NCBI GenBank assembly: GCA_016187365.1 | Contig: JACPJX010000032.1 | Location: 717-7,545, forward strand | Direction of reading: 5' to 3' | DNA from: Candidatus Aenigmatarchaeota archaeon | Lineage (GTDB): Archaea > Aenigmatarchaeota > Aenigmatarchaeia > GW2011-AR5 | DNA: 6,829 bases | Shown: one piece after another, positions 5,052 to 6,829 of the stretch | Layout of the letters: every line of letters begins with the position of its first letter | Numbering within the stretch: position 1 is the stretch's first letter | The notes under the pieces: model-generated | Databases searched by the model: none | What the model was told of the DNA's origin: nothing | What the model saw: only the letters and a program-made list of their open reading frames with translations | Program-made: the position numbers and the translations under genes

Positions 5052-5861
5052 ATGCTTGATTACGCAAGGCTGATACGCCCCGCGAACTGCGTAATGGCGG
5101 CTCTGGCGGTGTACATAGGGAGCATCGTTGCCGGAGCCAACTTCTACCCGGAAAAGGACATCATGTACGGCATGCTGTCGGTCTTCTTCATATGCGGCGC
5201 GGGCATGATAGCCAACGACTACTTCGACATAAGCATAGACAAGATAAACAAGCCGAAAAGGCCGCTCGCGTCCGGCTCGGTTTCAAAGCATTTCGCGATA
5301 CTTTACGCCATAATACTCTTCTTCGCCGGCAACTTCCTCGCGTTTGTCACAGGCATGCAGGCCTTCTACATAGCGATAGCGGCGTCTATACTGCTTCTGG
5401 CATACGCGGCGCGCCTCAAGAAAACGCTCCTCATCGGAAATTTCACAGTAAGCTTCCTTGTCGGGCTCACGTTCGTGTACGGCGGCGTGATAGCGCAAAA
5501 TTACCTGCCGGCGGCAATACTCGGCCTGCTGGCGCTCCTGTCAAACCTGGGCAGGGAGATATTCAAGTCGGTAGACGACATGGACGGCGACATGAAGCAC
5601 GGCGTGAAAAGCCTCCCGCTCAGGATAGGCGCGAAATCCTCAAGGATAGCAGCGTCATGCTTCATCTTCTTCGCTGTCATGCTGAGCTTCATCCCGTTTG
5701 TCGCCGGAATATTCGGCGCGTCATACCTGCTGTCGGTGTTCATTGCGGACGCGTTCTTCATGGCAATCCTGTTCAGGAAAGGCGGCCAGGCAAAATTGTG
5801 CAAGGTCGCCATGCTCCTCGCCCTCATCGCCTTTTTAATAGGCGCGGTTGTCAAGTGGTAA
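5052..5861 (+). CDS. ubiA: UbiA-family prenyltransferase, probable digeranylgeranylglyceryl phosphate synthase
   Basis: A 269-aa polytopic membrane protein with about eight or nine helices. The two Asp-rich motifs of the superfamily are present: NDYFDISIDKINKPKRPL (residues 55-72), and REIFKSVDDMDGDMKHGVKS (168-187), which also supplies the DxxxD. Together they bind Mg2+ and the prenyl diphosphate. In archaea this subgroup adds the second geranylgeranyl chain to geranylgeranylglyceryl phosphate, the second ether-bond step of membrane lipid synthesis. Length and the N-terminal RPANCVMA fit that subgroup (DGGGPS). A quinone or other prenyltransferase cannot be excluded from sequence alone. The stop is 2 nt before the next ATG, so the two genes form an operon. 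Confidence 0.88.
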   Translation: MLDYARLIRPANCVMAALAVYIGSIVAGANFYPEKDIMYGMLSVFFICGAGMIANDYFDISIDKINKPKRPLASGSVSKHFAILYAIILFFAGNFLAFVTGMQAFYIAIAASILLLAYAARLKKTLLIGNFTVSFLVGLTFVYGGVIAQNYLPAAILGLLALLSNLGREIFKSVDDMDGDMKHGVKSLPLRIGAKSSRIAASCFIFFAVMLSFIPFVAGIFGASYLLSVFIADAFFMAILFRKGGQAKLCKVAMLLALIAFLIGAVVKW

Positions 5862-5863
5862 TT

Positions 5864-6169
5864 ATGGGAAAGATAGACGACTTCGTGGAGAAGAACGCGA
5901 TAAAGCCCTCAGACTGCCATTACCACACGGCAAGAAGCGTCATGAGCAGGAAAGGCGAGATGTCGGGAAAAATACGCGTCCTCGCCGCAAAAGTTGACAA
6001 CATCGCCCGCGTTGAGTACAAATGCCCGGAATGCCTGCACGACGGCTACCTGGAGCAGGAATGGAGAAGGCCTTTCTCGATAAAATGCCAGAAATGCGGC
6101 ATCAAGATAACCGTGCCGAAGATGAAGCAGCAGGCCAAGAAGGAGTTCAAAGCGGCCAACAAAAAATGA
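5864..6169 (+). CDS. Zinc-ribbon protein of unknown function, 101 aa
   Basis: The ATG lies 2 nt after the UbiA-family stop. The N-terminal half (about 1-50) has a helix (IDDFVEKNAIKPSDCHY) and a strand region with VLAAKVDNIARVEY. A single zinc ribbon follows: CPEC at residues 54-57 and CQKC at 75-78, separated by EQEWRRPFSIK. The C-terminus is a basic helix (KMKQQAKKEFKAANKK). The pattern CPEC...W.RPFS.KC.KCG..I.VPK looks conserved, and I recall similar uncharacterised archaeal proteins, but I cannot name a family. The ribbon and Lys-rich tail suggest RNA, ribosome or protein binding. The tight spacing points to cotranscription with lipid synthesis, which need not mean a shared function. The frame is open far upstream inside the UbiA gene, but only as a shadow. 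Confidence 0.85.
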   Translation: MGKIDDFVEKNAIKPSDCHYHTARSVMSRKGEMSGKIRVLAAKVDNIARVEYKCPECLHDGYLEQEWRRPFSIKCQKCGIKITVPKMKQQAKKEFKAANKK

Positions 6170-6181
6170 TTTTGATATTTT
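6170..6181 (+). terminator. Possible oligo-T terminator after the zinc-ribbon gene
   Basis: TTTTGATATTTT begins immediately after the stop codon. Short T-runs are enough to end transcription in many archaea. No hairpin precedes it, and the same stretch could instead be the TATA element of the next gene. Confidence 0.3.
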
Positions 6182-6214
6182 GGCGATGCTTAAGAAGACT
6201 TATGCAATGGTAAA

Positions 6215-6829
6215 ATGATGTCGTATCCATTAGTCACTATACAAAGGGTATTCCAGGAGCCGGCGGAAATCTCGATTTCTACCGCCTGCAGGGATTATAC
6301 AAAATTGAGGGCTGCTACTGACGGCCTCCGGCAGCTTGAAGACGAGAAAAGGGCCTCATTTGGATATGAGCCTGTGAAAAAAGTCCCGGGAATTGCGCTA
6401 GATTCAAGATACGGCGGAGGCTCAAGGAAGAAATTGCATCAGGCCATGACGTCAGACCCAAGGTGGAGGGATATGTACATGGCTGCTGTAAGGGCATCGG
6501 ACGGCGAGCCTGCCGAGCCGTATGAAAACCTGGCAGGGGCAATATACCTCCCGGACTGGAACGAACTCACGGCAGTTGTCCGCAGCATGGGTTTTGAAGG
6601 CAATAAGGTTACAGGGGAATTCGGGACAGCGCACTCATACTCAACGCAACTCAAGAGGAGGGGGAAAATGCAGGATGGCCTTGAGCCTGTTTCCGTTTAC
6701 GGAAACGTGATGACGTGCATGAAAAACACCATATTGGGCATAAGAAGCGGAATGAGTTATGCAGGCGGCTACATGACAACTCCCGCGGGCTCGCTGAAAG
6801 TCTACGACAACAATGGAAGTCCTGACGCT
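6215..6829 (+). CDS. Hypothetical protein, 3'-truncated by the window end
   Basis: An open frame of 205 codons runs from the ATG at 6215 to the last base without a stop; the in-frame stop at 6191-6193 limits the start to 6215 or the adjacent ATG at 6218. Base composition matches the core genes, which supports coding. No family is recognised. The visible part is soluble, with no signal peptide or membrane helix. It begins MMSYPLVTIQRVFQEP and has a charged helix (about 24-47) and GIALDSRYGGGSRKKLHQAM (59-78). Further on are segments with repeated Trp, Tyr and Gly (PRWRDMYMA at 82-90, LPDWNELTAVV at 112-122) and a Gly/Ser/Thr-rich stretch (about 173-193). The two Cys are isolated and form no zinc motif. 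No Shine-Dalgarno sequence is seen; TTTTGATATTTT about 38 nt upstream may be its promoter. Confidence 0.75.
   Translation, partial: MMSYPLVTIQRVFQEPAEISISTACRDYTKLRAATDGLRQLEDEKRASFGYEPVKKVPGIALDSRYGGGSRKKLHQAMTSDPRWRDMYMAAVRASDGEPAEPYENLAGAIYLPDWNELTAVVRSMGFEGNKVTGEFGTAHSYSTQLKRRGKMQDGLEPVSVYGNVMTCMKNTILGIRSGMSYAGGYMTTPAGSLKVYDNNGSPDA

Noticed and set aside
5192..6169. A 325-codon plus-strand open frame that ends with the zinc-ribbon protein
   Set aside because: The first 224 codons are a Arg-rich shadow of the UbiA-family gene in another frame; only the part from the ATG at 5864 is protein-like.
6214..6220. AATGATG as a possible C box of a C/D guide RNA
   Set aside because: It is simply the double ATG at the start of the last gene; no convincing D box or guide layout accompanies it.

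Overview
The window reads as an archaeal chromosome segment. It carries a clamp-loader small subunit (RFC type, not bacterial DnaX), an AK6/Fap7-type adenylate kinase, ribosomal protein eL40, a UbiA-family prenyltransferase of the archaeal ether-lipid type and an intron-containing tRNA. TATA-like boxes sit about 25 nt in front of several start codons, as expected for leaderless archaeal transcripts. The short protein lengths and the eL40 with a widened gap between its Cys pairs suggest a DPANN-type lineage, but the sequence alone does not fix the phylum.

Layout. 4-2078 is a minus-strand block: a tRNA-Glu(UUC) with a 62-nt intron, rfcS, and a TerC-superfamily/DUF475 membrane protein. A short divergent promoter (about 2079-2142) separates it from a plus-strand pair, the AK6-like kinase and an HtpX-like M48 membrane protease, which are 1 nt apart. 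3755-4820 is a markedly AT-richer stretch. It holds a 78-aa orphan gene, a decayed PIN-domain gene on the minus strand, a 97-aa orphan gene and a perfect 12-bp inverted repeat. The core genome then resumes with eL40, a DGGGP-synthase-like UbiA protein and, 2 nt after it, a conserved-looking zinc-ribbon protein. The window ends inside a 205-codon open frame with no recognisable family.

Functionally this is mostly housekeeping: replication (RfcS), translation (tRNA, eL40, probably the AK6-like kinase in small-subunit maturation), membrane lipid synthesis (UbiA) and membrane protein quality control (HtpX). I see no convincing new multi-gene system. The points most worth a second look are the AT-rich island with its broken PIN gene, whose apparent nonsense codon coincides with the TATA box of the neighbouring gene; the tRNA intron without a clean splice motif; the tight pairing of the prenyltransferase with an unnamed zinc-ribbon gene; and the unclassified gene at the right edge.
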